Below, one piece after another: positions 12,528 through 23,408 of a stretch of 64,000 nt of DNA. How positions within the stretch are numbered: the first letter of the stretch is position 1; every line of letters starts with the position of its first letter. Location: contig SCFE01000117.1 in the NCBI GenBank assembly GCA_004352715.1, positions 1,227,009-1,291,008 of the forward strand. The letters run 5' to 3'. Origin of the DNA: Hofstenia miamia. Taxonomy: Eukaryota; Xenacoelomorpha; Acoela. The notes beneath the pieces are model-generated. The model was not told the DNA's origin. It worked only from the letters and a program-made list of their open reading frames with translations, and did not search any database. The position numbers were made by a program, and so were the translations under genes.

Positions 12528-13059
12528 GATTTATGCATTTTCAACACAATAGAATTTTTTCTAACTTGAAGAAATTCAAAGCAGAAACAAGAATTATTAG
12601 GCAAAACAAATTGTAGCAAAGCCACAACAGCTTACATACACAATTTTTAAAAATTATATAAACTATTTCGAAATTTAGTTTTAATTTTGAAATCAACTGA
12701 ACATGCATTGCAATAAAAATAAAAAATTTAATTTAATGATAATTTTAAAACCAAGATTTATGCATTTTCAACACAATAGAATTTTTTCTAACTTGAAGAA
12801 ATTCAAAGCAGAAACAAGAATTATTAGGCAAAACAAATTGTAGCAAAGCCACAACAGCTTACATACACAATTTTTAAAAATTATATAAACTATTTCGAAA
12901 TTTAGTTTTAATTTTGAAATCAACTGAACATGCATTGCAGGAATAATAAAAAATTTAATGAAATGATCATTTTAAAACCAAGATTTATGCATTTTCAACA
13001 CAATAGAATTTTTTCTAACTTGAAGAAATTCAAAGCAGAAACAAGAATTATTAGGCAAA
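12528..13059. repeat. 227-bp tandem repeat, about 2.3 copies
   Basis: Units start at 12528, 12755 and 12982 with GATTTATGCATTTTCAACAC. The spacing is exactly 227 bp both times, and copies differ at only a few positions near the unit junction (after ACATGCATTGCA). The third copy stops after ATTATTAGGCAAA near 13059. No coding content. The near-identity implies recent duplication or homogenisation, as in satellite DNA. Confidence 0.85.
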
Positions 13060-13735
13060 TATTTGATTGTTGACTTCAAAATAACAATGATCAACAACTT
13101 ACTAATGCGCCACTCATATTTTTGTTAAATTTCTATCTGTAATAAGTAGCCCTAGCTGGCAAATATTTAACTAAAAATTTTTCATTTGTACTGTACTCGC
13201 TAGCATGAAGTGTAATCGGATTGCAAAAAATTGTAAAATAAATTGCAAAAGTTTATTATAGCAGTAACAGTCACTCTACTCTAAAAGGAAAACCTTCATA
13301 TTCTGTATGATTTTCTGCATAACAATTTCTCACTTACGTAAGCAGGATGGTGTCCTTCAGAAACACACAGGTAAAATACTTAAATATTTGTCGACAAAAG
13401 CAATCTTAAAGTAAAATATTTGACACTATCCAAGAAAAATGTATTTCAACGTAAATTCAAAAGTCATTATTTTAAATATTATATAAAACTTGTTTTACAG
13501 TAAACACATTCCAAAGAGAATTTTAAATGTGAATTTAAAGTTTAAAAAAAATGGCTTTTCTATAATGCCTGTTATTTGAGATTCCATAAGTTGAATAGTT
13601 TGCATTTTGTAACTAACTTAGCAAAATTTACTAAGCGAATGTTGATATAAATTCTAATACGTTAAAGTAGGTATTTCAAAATGGACATGATAGATTATGT
13701 AAAGAAAGAGTATGTATTAGAATGCAAATAAATAA
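13060..13735. other. DNA between the tandem repeat and the BCL11 3' end
   Basis: No gene, repeat or RNA recognised. It lies beyond the predicted polyadenylation signal of BCL11. Confidence 0.4.
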
Positions 13736-13741
13736 TTTATT
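13736..13741 (-). terminator. BCL11: Candidate polyadenylation signal AATAAA of BCL11
   Basis: On the minus strand AATAAA lies about 180 bases after the BCL11 stop codon at 13920, within TTTAAATAAATTATTTATTTGC. It is the first clear canonical hexamer downstream of the stop. Transcript ends are not visible from sequence, so this is a prediction. Confidence 0.45.
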
Positions 13742-13919
13742 TAAAACCAAATTGAGAAACATTAATAGAAATTCAACGTTAGAGACGCAGTTTTAAGAAC
13801 GTACGTCTGAAGAGAGTCATAGATTGCAGCTATAAAATTAGCACCAAATTTGCACAATGCAATAGTTCAATTAAAGGCAGCCAATCACCGATATGCTTGA
13901 GACAAATAAAGAGCGGCGG
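13742..13919 (-). other. BCL11: Predicted BCL11 3' UTR
   Basis: Sequence between the TGA at 13920-13922 and the candidate AATAAA. Nothing else is recognised in it. Confidence 0.4.
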
Positions 13920-14986
13920 TCAGTTCTTGTCGTGCCACTTTTTGATGTGTTTTTCCAATGTGGAGTAGACAGTAAATGGCATGTTGCAAACACCACATGT
14001 GAAGGATTCTTTCCCGTCGCGCCCATGTGTGCGTTTGTGACGAGTAAGTTTGCTGCTTTGCGCACATGCGTAGTTACACAGTTCACATCTGTAGGGTTTT
14101 TCCCCAGTGTGCGTACGCCGATGCACAGTGAGATTAGAACAGTTTTTAAATACCTTACCGCAAAACTCACACGTATCATTTCTCCTATTGGTCTGTACGG
14201 GAGTGACAACGGCAGCAGGACTTCTTGTACCAGCCGTAAGACGAGTCTTCAGTAAATCAGAAGAGACTGTTTTTGGAGCAAAAGAGCCATCGTTGGTATT
14301 TGATCTACGCTGAGGTGCAAAGCCGTAACAATTGGGAACTGGTGGAGTCTGAATGTCTTGCATTGGAATGAAATTCGATTGCATCACGGGTAAACCACCA
14401 TTGTTAATTAGCTGTGCAGCTCGCATTGCTCGGTCGAAATCGGGCCTGGTCAAGCAGGATGTGATTAGGCGGGAGTGCAGAAAAGGTGGCACAGCACGCG
14501 CGGAAGCAAATTGTCTGGCTTGGTACAGACTTTTTAAATACTGCTGATGCTGACGCTCTAATAGTGTTGTTGCGAACTGAGCGTAAGGAGTCTGCATACG
14601 AACTGGAGCGACACGTGCTTGTGGGACTTTTGTGTTACCACACTTGGAATCATCAAAAACAGAATCACGCTTAAAACTAGGAGTGGGGTCATCAGCGAAC
14701 CAACGTTTGAAAATGCTCTCCTGTTTGACATCGGGTTCTCGTTCCGTAAGGCAGGTAGTGTAAAATTTTTCCAAGCCAGATCGGGCTCGGCGTTTTGGAG
14801 TGGAGAGATCACCTGGAGAAGAAAGATTGCTTGGTGTTGGAGAGTCAAGACCACAATCACTACTGTTTTCATTAACGCTTTTAGATCTTTTTGTGGTTGG
14901 AACTTCACAGTTGATTGGGGAGAGCGGTCTCTTTGTGCCAAGAACATAATCAAGCTTGAATGACGAGGTTTTGTCAAACTCCATTT
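13920..14986 (-). CDS. BCL11: BCL11 homologue, last coding exon (C-terminal triple zinc finger)
   Basis: This exon encodes residues 225-579 of the proposed protein. The three last C2H2 fingers (about 497-517, 525-545, 555-576) include [39 protein letters not shown] and [17 protein letters not shown]. They match the C-terminal array of vertebrate BCL11A/B almost residue for residue; in BCL11A this array binds DNA with TGACCA cores. Upstream is a long disordered Ser/Pro-rich stretch with basic NLS-like clusters (KRSK, PKRRARS), a VKQE sumoylation-type motif near 311-314, and FKRWFADD, which recalls the YSQWLAG segment of BCL11A. The acceptor is a TAG at 14987-14989. The exon begins with two bases that complete a GAA codon with the preceding exon (phase 1). 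The stop is TGA. The open frame runs on upstream of the acceptor, but that part is intron. Confidence 0.95.
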
Positions 14987-15438
14987 CTAAATATAACTTA
15001 ATAAGAATTTCAAATCTTAACATGATCCTTAAGATTATCAAACCAAAACCAATTCACCAAGTTCATATCTTAATTGCAAGTTTCCCTTCATGTGAGTATT
15101 CTTACGTTCAAGTGAAAAATAAGATTTTCAATTTCGTTGCTTGTAAAATAGACTGCATGGGAACATAAGATGGATGATTTGAAAATTTCACACTTTAAAG
15201 TTTTGATATGGGTCATTTACGTTCCTGAATTTCATTAATCTTTATAAGGTGAAAAATGCAACATGTTTAAAGTCTCTAGAGTCGTGCTCCTTAACAATGA
15301 ATGATTTTGAATAAATAGCTCATTCTATGATTAATAAAATCTTTATGAAGAAGGAAAATCTTATTATTCTAGAAGATTAGTGAAGTGGAAACTAATAGTT
15401 CACAGAACACAATTGGAAAATGTGAATGTGTGTCTTAC
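14987..15438 (-). other. BCL11: BCL11 intron 5 (452 bp)
   Basis: Starts GTAAGA and ends TTATATTTAG on the minus strand. Phase 1. Nothing else recognised inside. Confidence 0.85.
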
Positions 15439-15627
15439 CGTTGTTATTGTTTAGGACATCGGTACACGCGTCCATTTTCTTAGAAGTTGTCTTCGCAATT
15501 CTGCGGACTTTCTTGAGAGAACGACTGAATTTTTTTAATGAAGAACTTTTAGAATGAAGAATTTTATGGCGAATTAACTGGCTGAGGAAACGGAATGATT
15601 TCTTGCAGTGGTTACAACGACGCAGAC
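15439..15627 (-). CDS. BCL11: BCL11 homologue, exon with a single middle C2H2 finger
   Basis: 189 bp, flanked by TTTAG on the 5' side and GTAAGA on the 3' side; phase 1 in and phase 1 out. It encodes residues 162-225 with one finger, C166-x2-C169-x12-H182-x3-H186 (CNHCKKSFRFLSQLIRHKILH). This aligns with the first finger of the central pair of vertebrate BCL11 ([21 protein letters not shown]). The second finger of that pair and its TGEKPYKC linker are missing; a strongly basic tail (SLKKFSRSLKKVRR) follows instead. The exon has no AUG-started open frame of its own, so it is found from the splice sites and the finger pattern. The phases fit both neighbouring exons exactly. Confidence 0.88.
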
Positions 15628-16847
15628 CTAAATCAGAAATTCAATATACGTACAACTCAGCATAAGCAAACAGCTATAGATAGATGCTAATCGGTTATAC
15701 TAAAATATAACGCTATTAAAGCTCCTAACACAGAGTTTAATTAACTCATACACACAGATGAATAACAATATAAAAAATCTTTATTTCAAAACAAAATCAA
15801 TGTCGATGCTTGTAAAAGATTGCACTTAAGCCTCACAAAATTTGTATGAAATCTTCATAAACATAATGAAGGAAATCAAGGATGGCAAGGCTAAGTCTGA
15901 TTTCAGAAAAAATGAGTGTCAAAATACTCCTAAAACGGAAAAAATTCGAATGCACAAATTTTAACAAAAAAATTCTGCGCTTCAATCAACAAACACGATT
16001 TTTTGTTAATCTTAGGAAAATTCAAAGCCGTGTGGAAAAAGGGCAGCATTATGTTGATGATGTGTGTGAATAATACTCAAGAGACAAAAGTGCAATAATT
16101 GCGCCAAAAACTGGCATGTAATGACATTAATGTGTGAATCTTACACGACTAGTAATAATGACCATTCAATTAAATCTGACATTTATGAGTAAGAACGTAG
16201 CAATTTAGGTCTCTTAGATGCATTATGTCTAGTGTTTAACAAGTCTTTCACCTGTACAAACAAGTAACAATAAATTCTTGAGAAGAAAAAAGTTAAAACA
16301 AAACTTTAAAAATACATAATTCTCACCAACGACTATATCTAAACAAAACTTTCCACTCTAAAAATGTTTTCGAAAGAGAAACAAATTAAATGACCATTTA
16401 ATATAACATATGACTCCTTGCAAAAAATGCTTGTTACGTAAGTTGCTTTTTAAAATAAAAAATTTGCAAAAATCACTCGCATTTGAATAGTTTTTACTCA
16501 AATGAAGTTCAGAAGAAAATTTAGTTGGTAGAAACGTGCCCCAGCAGATGTTAGGAAACATTTTAAGATAGTGGTTAATTAAAGCCAGGATCTAATAACT
16601 ATAAAACATGTCCTTCTTTGGACCTCTCATGCGTTGATGTAATTGCATATACTGAAATGGAAATTGGTGAATTGTGATTGTGGCAGCGAATTGTTAACAA
16701 GAAAATATAATGTGGAATATTCCCAAAAGACAAAGAACATAATTAAGCGAAAGCTTTCTCACAAAGAAGCAATTAATTAGCAATTGAGAGCGAAAATGCA
16801 ATTAACACAAGTGGACAATTCATAAAAGATATTTAAAAACAAATTAC
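15628..16847 (-). other. BCL11: BCL11 intron 4 (1,220 bp)
   Basis: Begins GTAATT and ends GATTTAG on the minus strand; phase 1. The part nearest exon 4 (about 16560-16840) contains CAATTAATTAGCAATTGAG, TAATTAAG and several ACAAAG/CTTTG words. This could be regulatory, but motif presence alone proves little. No other coding block is seen. Confidence 0.7.
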
Positions 16848-16899
16848 CCAGCGGAGGCGATGCAGCAGCAGGCGGCAGGCGAGGGGATGGGAGTGTTTG
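16848..16899 (-). CDS. BCL11: BCL11 homologue, 52-nt microexon (proline-rich)
   Basis: On the minus strand TGTTTTTAG precedes the exon and GTAATT follows it. Read in phase 0 it gives QTLPSPRLPPAAASPPL plus one base, so it ends in phase 1. That is exactly what is needed to connect the phase-0 donor of the preceding exon with the phase-1 acceptor of the following one, which otherwise cannot be joined without a stop. Content is GC-rich, against AT-rich intron on both sides, and the proline/serine composition resembles the PPTPPLFSPPP-type linker before the central fingers of BCL11A. No experimental support is visible. Confidence rests on splice sites, phase and composition. Confidence 0.75.
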
Positions 16900-17593
16900 C
16901 TAAAAACACAAAATCATTTGGCTGCCTGAACAAGGCCTGTGTACATAGAGTAATACATAAATGTCAATTTAATACATGTGGTGTCTACACCGATCAATTG
17001 ACATGCGATTTCAGCAGACGAGAGCCAAATTTAGTGAAATTATAAACGTCTGTCTTTCGAAAGACAACTAAACTGTAAATCACTAAGAGACGTGTACACA
17101 GATAGTAGCAGCTAACACTTAGGATGCTAGTTTACGCTTTTACTTATAATTATAAAAGGGGGTATTTTTTCAAAATCTTGCCTAACCTATGCCACAAAAA
17201 TAGCAACATTTCAAATCTTCAATACTAACTCTAAACCTATATATGGTATTGAATTTAACTCCATATGCCACTCAGATGATTTAATAATACTTAAAAGTAA
17301 GAACGAATGTAATAAATTGAAGCATGCAATATTTATGTTTAATTAATAATCGATTTTGGTTAAATAGTTAATTAAGTATGTACACAGAACAGGCTGTTAC
17401 ATTACAAGCAAACTCTAAAATGAATTAGTTATTGACAAACGCATCTGCAATAAGTGTCAACTTTTGTACATGTCAACAGTTTGGTGAACACTCTAAATTT
17501 ATTAAAAACAACGCATTTCTAACGCCATCTTGTGTAATAAAAAAAACTAATAAAAAATTTAAGTACTTGTAAAAAGCGTTGAAGAAAGCTTAC
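16900..17593 (-). other. BCL11: BCL11 intron 3 (694 bp)
   Basis: Begins GTAAGC and ends TGTTTTTAG on the minus strand; phase 0. No other feature recognised. Confidence 0.75.
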
Positions 17594-17868
17594 TTTTTCA
17601 GGCTTTATATCTTCGTCATTGAATGGAGGCTGTGTGACTTTTTTCAAGTCTTGAAGTGATTCATTTGTGAGGTATTGAAGAGCAAGAGTAGGCGGCGGAT
17701 CCATGTATAGCGGATAATTATGAATAACGCGAGCATGTCGCACCAGATCCCAAGCTGTTTCACAAGGCTGATAGCAAGTGATGCAGACGAGAACCTTGGG
17801 AGGCTTTTCACCGACATCCTTGTAGTTAGTGTGATCTGCGATGGGTGCGATTGGTGTGTTCATATGAT
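17594..17868 (-). CDS. BCL11: BCL11 homologue, exon with the single N-proximal C2H2 finger
   Basis: 275 bp, acceptor TTTGTAG and donor GTAAGC; phase 1 in (GAT codon completed across the junction) and phase 0 out. It encodes residues 53-144. A C2H2 finger lies at C81-x2-C84-x12-H97-x4-H102 (CITCYQPCETAWDLVRH). It corresponds to the lone finger of vertebrate BCL11 (CTTCKQPFTSAWFLLQH), sharing the diagnostic AW-L--HA core and the following LY/IY-L segment. The acidic tail NDEDIKPEK ends at the donor. The internal ATG at 17863 is not taken as the start, because the frame continues back to the acceptor and matches the preceding exon's phase. Confidence 0.9.
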
Positions 17869-18392
17869 CTACAAATACAGACTTTAAGTAAACAAATTAG
17901 CAACAACAATGTATATGTGTAAATATTGAACGTTGACCGTTGCGATATGAGAGTTTCACAAGTTTATAACTAATAAGCATTAGTAGTATACAATGAACTT
18001 AAATAAGCATTGGTAAAAACGAATGACAACTATAGTGCAACAGGGATACTGTTACAAGGGTTACACAACGATGCTCGCATGGATATGCTTGTTATTTCTT
18101 ATAAATAAACTAGTAAATGATTGAGAAGTGTAAGGGCAGTAATAAAAATCTTTACTTGTGTAACGAAGCTAGTGGACATACGTATTTTAGTGATGTTTTC
18201 TACATAAAGTAACAGGAGAGCGTAGATAGGTAGTTAAGAGTTTAATGGCAAATTAGAGACAGAGTGATAATTGATGTGAGGGTATCTAACACACTTTATG
18301 GGCAGATAATTGCGATTCATAAACAAGTGTGGAGTGAGAAGGATGTGATTGATTCGTATTGGAAGATATAAATAAAACTCGTCTGCTACGAA

Positions 18393-18527
18393 ATGTCCCG
18401 CAGAGCGCAATTGGGCGGCGAATCTGTGTTGTCCCCTGCGGGCACTACGGGGCCCAGTCAACAGCTGCTGCCCCCTCCGATCTGTATTCCAATCCCTAGA
18501 CAGCCTGAAAATGCCAAATATATATAG
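18393..18527 (+). other. GC-rich island with a 44-codon ORF starting MSRRAQ
   Basis: A block of about 130 bp (18380-18510) is markedly GC-rich inside an AT-rich intron. The plus strand reads MSRRAQLGGESV, then a proline-rich stretch QQLLPPPICIPIPRQ, then TAG. MSRRKQ is the N-terminal NuRD/RBBP4-binding motif of BCL11, SALL and FOG proteins, so the resemblance is striking, but this frame is antisense to BCL11 and no good donor follows. The minus strand is open too and has a fair acceptor (GCATTTTCAG at 18509), but read in the intron's phase it hits a stop. Status undecided: antisense exon, first exon of another transcript, conserved element, or chance. Confidence 0.3.
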
Positions 18528-20456
18528 TCTACCAAAAATAAAAATCACTTGCAAAACTAAAATTAAAGTCACATTGTTGGGAAAGTAGCCGCGTTGGTAC
18601 ACTAATCAGGATAAAATTTACAAAAGTCGATTAAAAGTGTGTAGACCGTACTTTCATTAGATACAAGTATTAAGCATTAAATATGGATGGTGTAAGACTA
18701 AATTTAAACTCTAATTAACACATGTTTTCAATCATTAACAGTGTATAGACAGGAATTGAAAAGTGAGTGATTTACATGAAATTACAAATTAACACTTAAA
18801 AAATCGATAATGAAACATTCTCTACATCGAAAGACGATATGATGAAGGCGGTATCTAAAAGCAGTCCTAACTCATATCGTTTTGAAAAGTTGCTAAATTC
18901 CTAGAATTATCATTTGAAAAACAGGGTTAAAGCTTTGGATAAGATTAAGAACATAACTGATAAAAATTAAGACGTCATAAACTGGGAAAAACTATATATG
19001 AGAGAAAGCTGAGCGCATAATAAACGCAAATCAATGCAAGTGACGGGTGGACGTTGTAACTGATTCATTTAACTGTTGTTTGAAGAGGAAGTGGTGTACA
19101 TTGGCGCATCCGTAGAGTTATTGGCTAATTAGTTGCTGTTGTCCGGTAGCCCGTTTGGCAAGGTTACCCAATTACTGACAGAAAACAAAGCGACCAACTC
19201 TCCCAATATATAATAAAAGCAGGTCAATCTGTCCTCGCTTTCTGGGTCAGGCAGCAAAAAGAGAATATTCGCATTGCCCTTCGCCCATTTAATTCACTGA
19301 TTGATAGGAACAAGTTATCCATCAGTCTCGTCCAAATATTCATTTACGTAAGACAACTCAAAGTTCAGCAAATAATTTACAAAATCTTTTAAACAAACTG
19401 AAATTCAATCATTCGTCTGGAAATTAAAGAGAATCACCAATCTTAAATTTCTTACTCTAAACCTATTTTAATGTCCTTATCCACTCCGTATATGTGGCCT
19501 ATACATATACATTTATATATACATATATACTTGTATATGTATACATAAAAAAAAATAGAAGATGAATTCCTTGGAGCAAAAAATAATGCGATAGTTGGAA
19601 CATACAATAATACAGTGAAATCAGAATGGTGTAAATTTCAAATTATAGAACATTCTGCAGGCAAAAACATCTAAGAATTTGAACAAAAGTAAAAAACACT
19701 TTACATGTAAAACTGTTTTTATGGGGAAGCAAACATCCATACACAAACATAAAATAATTTCTCAACGTCAAGTAACATAAAATGTCTTGATTTGGGAAAC
19801 GAGTGTGATTGAAATGTGTTATAAAAGTAATAAAGTTTAAGATAATCAAGCTCTGTCAAAAATCCAAATAAACTATGATTTTTATGCAGAAATAAATAAT
19901 GTTATTAACATAAGTGTCTGCATTTCGCACGGATGTTATTAATTATATTTTTATACAAATAATTGAAAAAAAAAGTAAGAAAATTTTGGAAAAAACTTAG
20001 GAATTGTGAAAGTAGAGAATTTGTTTGAATGAGCTTTTTTACAAGAATAATTTAGTATTATTAAAATAAAGATGATAATGAATTTCCATAGAACAATATG
20101 TTTAATAAACCTCACGGATGAAGTAATTACAAATAAATTTGAGGTGTAATTGCATTTAAGTTATTGAAATTCCTGTCAAGTGTGCTAAACAAAAATGACA
20201 TCGACATAAAGCAGTTTTGCTCAGAATTGAACTTACAAAAATAGTGACCAATAGAAAGGAGTCCACTCAAACTTTGCAAATGTATTTCATCTTGTTTTCA
20301 TCTTAAACTCCAATTACAACATATTCAACATTTGTGATATTTACAAACTATTAAAAACCACTTCGGATCAACAACTACATTTTTAGTAAAACTCAAATTC
20401 ACACCAAATTTATTCAAACTATTTCTTCTTGATGAGACGAAACATTAAAAAAAAAG

Positions 20457-20458
<2 letters not shown>

Positions 20459-20507
<49 letters not shown>
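20459..20507. repeat. (AT)n microsatellite
   Basis: About 24 uninterrupted AT dinucleotides. Confidence 0.95.
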
Positions 20508-20508
<1 letters not shown>

Positions 20509-21294
20509 AGCCACAGATATTTAGCCCCTTTTTAAAAATATCCTACAATTCTAGTGAATCGCTAATAATTGAATGCGTTAAGACACAGTAAGATAAAAAG
20601 TGATGTCAGCCAACAAAAAATTATATAGTTGTTGCAAACAATTTCCAAAATGAAAAATAGTTATGGTTCATCATATGTTCTTAGAGATAACTGAAACGTA
20701 AGTCATTGGAGAAGAAAACCAATTAATTGCATGAACAATCCAATAATGTATGTATTGATGTGTGCTTGCTTAACTCATTAAACATGAAGGTCGCATGAAA
20801 GGACCAAAACATAAGTTTACTAGTGAGCTATGATATTGTTATGTGCAAACTACAATTAATTCATTCTTTTTAAAAAGTATTTTGTCCTGTAGAGTATGAT
20901 ATAGTTCTGTAAAAATCAAACAGAGTAAAAATCAATAATAAAAAATGGGGACTAGAATCCACGGAGGGTTCCGCGAACGAAGACTGGGTACATATAGTGA
21001 TTGAGATTCAAAAAAGCTTAATATTCGCTAGAAATGGTGGTCGAATCAGGTAAATAGACCATAGAAATTCAAACGGTAATAAAAGCCCTACTAAAATGAT
21101 GACACTACCAAAGATTGAAGTAAATTAGAAAATGGTAAACGTTTCATAATTTCATGAATGAAATATAAAACAAGGAAAACTTACCAGTTTGAATTTTGAA
21201 ATTTGCAACGTATAATAGATTTCCACACTTGCAAAAGCAATTAATGCGACTCTTTCACAGGCTAGTTAGAAAAAACAAATTAAAAGTTAAAAAA

Positions 21295-21620
21295 ACTGTC
21301 ATTTAACGGCGCTATCCACTAAAAGTGCCGCTTTGAGTAGCACGTAATCTGATTGGCTAACGGATTTCGGCAAATGGCGATTAAGTCACGTGTCAAATTT
21401 CCGAATTGGGCAATTAACGCAAAATGGGAGATTGTTATATTGATTTTAAAAGTAGAAGATTTATAATTAATGCAATCGAATATGGGAAATTGAATACCAG
21501 ATTTTCCAAAGCGTAATTGATACTGCCGCCTTGGCTAATTAGAACAATGTCAACACGCAATTAAGAGAAGAAAACATCGGTTTTTAATAAGCAAATCCGT
21601 TTATAATTAAGCAAGAATAG
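21295..21620. promoter_or_regulatory. Candidate regulatory block in BCL11 intron 2
   Basis: GC-richer than its surroundings, with a reverse CCAAT word (ATTGG, 21352-21356), a CACGTG E-box (21387-21392), GCAATTAACGC, and several TAATTA/AATTAA homeodomain-type words. It has no coding frame. Composition and motif crowding suggest an enhancer or conserved non-coding element; this is inference from sequence only. Confidence 0.3.
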
Positions 21621-22027
21621 GCATTACATAAAAAATGTAATCAATATCAATTTGTGATTTGTGAAATAATGGTAGTAATTGCATTTTGGCAGCCCATCTA
21701 TACATTTAAGGTCAAGACAAAATTTTTAAAATAAAATTTAGCAATTATATTTTTTGCGTCATATTGACATATTAATGAATTAAGAAAAACATTGATTCCA
21801 AACTCGAATTTGACAATCAAATAGTCTCTAATTTAAATTCTATGTCACAATTGAGGTATTCAGTATCACAGATTGTATCTTTTCAGAGAAAGAGGGCGAA
21901 TCACTATAAAACCAGTTAACTGTAATATACAAAATAAAGCCATGAGGTTGAAATGCAAAGTCATAAGCTAATGCATATGCCGGTACTTACGAATATTTTG
22001 CTTCTATCTCGTTAAGTTTACCAATAG

Positions 22028-22116
22028 ATATCGTGTACATACATACATATACATGTATATATATATATACATGCATTGATATATATATATACATGTATAT
22101 GGATGTATGTACATTT
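22028..22116. repeat. Imperfect palindrome of TACAT/TATA repeats
   Basis: GTGTACATACATACATATAC on the left and GTATATGGATGTATGTACAT on the right are near reverse complements around an (AT)-rich core with ATGCAT. The sequence could extrude as a cruciform. The minus-strand open frame through it (YIHIHVYIYIN...) is an artefact of the repeat. Confidence 0.75.
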
Positions 22117-22229
22117 ATTTTCAAAGACTTCATTAACTTTTGTATATAACTGCAAATTTTTATCAATTTTTGTACATACGAAAGAATAATAATATACTAA
22201 ATGATGCAATTCAATTATTAGTTTCCGTA

Positions 22230-22945
22230 GCTACCAATTAACAATTAATTGACTATTTTTACCAATTAATTGCAATTAATTGCATGCTGGGGGAGCTATT
22301 AGCTTGACACATTTTATTGAAATGCAGCAGGTTGTGTGGGAGCTTAATAGACTTCCTGACAACTCCAGAAGAGGGTGCAGATATATCTGAGCTCCGGACA
22401 CACCTTGTGAAATTCAACTCAATTCAGAAATCCTTCCAATGGGATGCCGTGAGTATTGTCGATGTTTGGTCACTCTTTGATAATACCCTGGACTACTCAG
22501 ATATGGCCAAATACGTCAGGTCTGATATTGATATTGTTAATTCTAAAGAATTCGAGGCGGCCACCCCGAAAATCCAGAATAAAGAGTCTGACTCTTATTC
22601 CGTTGAAGAAAAAAATTCAGCTTCTATTTTGTTGTTTAAACAGAAAACTTGTCACGAATTGACGTAGACGACTTTTCATCACTGATCCTGAAACAAGATA
22701 AGAGTGAATTGTATTTGTGCGCCAACTTCTAACCTGGTGGTATAGTTATTTTCTACAGCAAAAATGGTGTTTTTGGATCGCCGCCAATCTTTGTCACCAG
22801 AATATGTTGAGGAAGAAATTTTTCTCAAACTAAATGCACCGTTTTACAACAAAGAACTCTGTTCTAACCTGTTAACAATTAATTGCAATTGATTGATTTT
22901 CAGATAGGCAACATCAATTTAATTAATTGTTTAACAAATAATTGA
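22230..22945 (+). mobile_element. hAT-family transposon relic
   Basis: The plus strand has an open piece at 22317-22667 including DISELRTHLVKFNSIQ, WSLFDNTLDYSDMAKYV and SKEFEAATPKIQNKE, like the region before the C-terminal domain of hAT transposases. After stops, about 22700-22850 reads CICAPTSN...LFSTAKM...DRRQSLSPEYVEEEIFLKLN. This is the hAT dimerisation-domain signature (YLCAPPTS..SERLFS.AG....RN.LSPE....L.FLK.N). The N-terminal half with the BED finger and most of the catalytic core is missing, and there are stops and frame changes, so it is inactive. Both borders carry runs of CAATTAATTGCAATTAATTG, which may be remnants of terminal or subterminal repeats. Confidence 0.65.
22700..22850 (+). 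pseudogene. hAT transposase C-terminal (dimerisation) domain, broken
   Basis: See the enclosing element: the APTS, LFSTA, LSPE and FLKLN motifs appear in the right order but with an in-frame stop and loss of the conserved SER triplet. Not translatable as one protein. Confidence 0.65.
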
Positions 22946-23166
22946 TTGTTTGCTTGAACCCCTGAAAAACTGTTCCAGTAATATTCTTATCACCCATCGC
23001 ATTCATCTCCTGCCTTAATTCCAAACAAATGAGAATTATTTACTCTTACAAGAAGCAAATTATAAAGAAATGAAACTGGAATATGAAACTTTAAAATAAA
23101 TGGACAAAAACATTAATTTGGTTACTCATCTCAAAGAAATAATTGAATCCGTAGAAGAGAAGTATC

Positions 23167-23229
23167 ATGGATCTCTGCGATGTTTACATTTGTGTAAACA
23201 AAAATGTAAACATCGTTGAGATCCATGGA
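23167..23229. repeat. Long hairpin (arms about 28 bp)
   Basis: CATGGATCTCTGCGATGTTT and the following ACATTTGTG pair with AAAATGTAAACATCGTTGAG plus ATCCATGG across a loop of about 8 bases, with only a few mismatches. It may be the termini of a tiny MITE, or a palindrome. No miRNA-type evidence. Confidence 0.6.
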
Positions 23230-23408
23230 TGTATCGAAAACTATTTTTTAAATTGATACGATGCACTCAATCAGAGATGTAATAGCAGTTTTGCTAAAAA
23301 AAGGCCATCAATAAGAAGCATTTTCTCATGTCAACTCAGATGCTTTTGTGAACATCTTTCTATTCATTTTTGATAGTGTCTGATGTACGTATTTAGCTAT
23401 AATGATAA

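Noticed and set aside
13871-14977. Several open frames of 60-140 codons on both strands over the BCL11 last exon
   Set aside because: Overlapping frames in GC-richer coding DNA; only the frame encoding the zinc fingers matches a known family.
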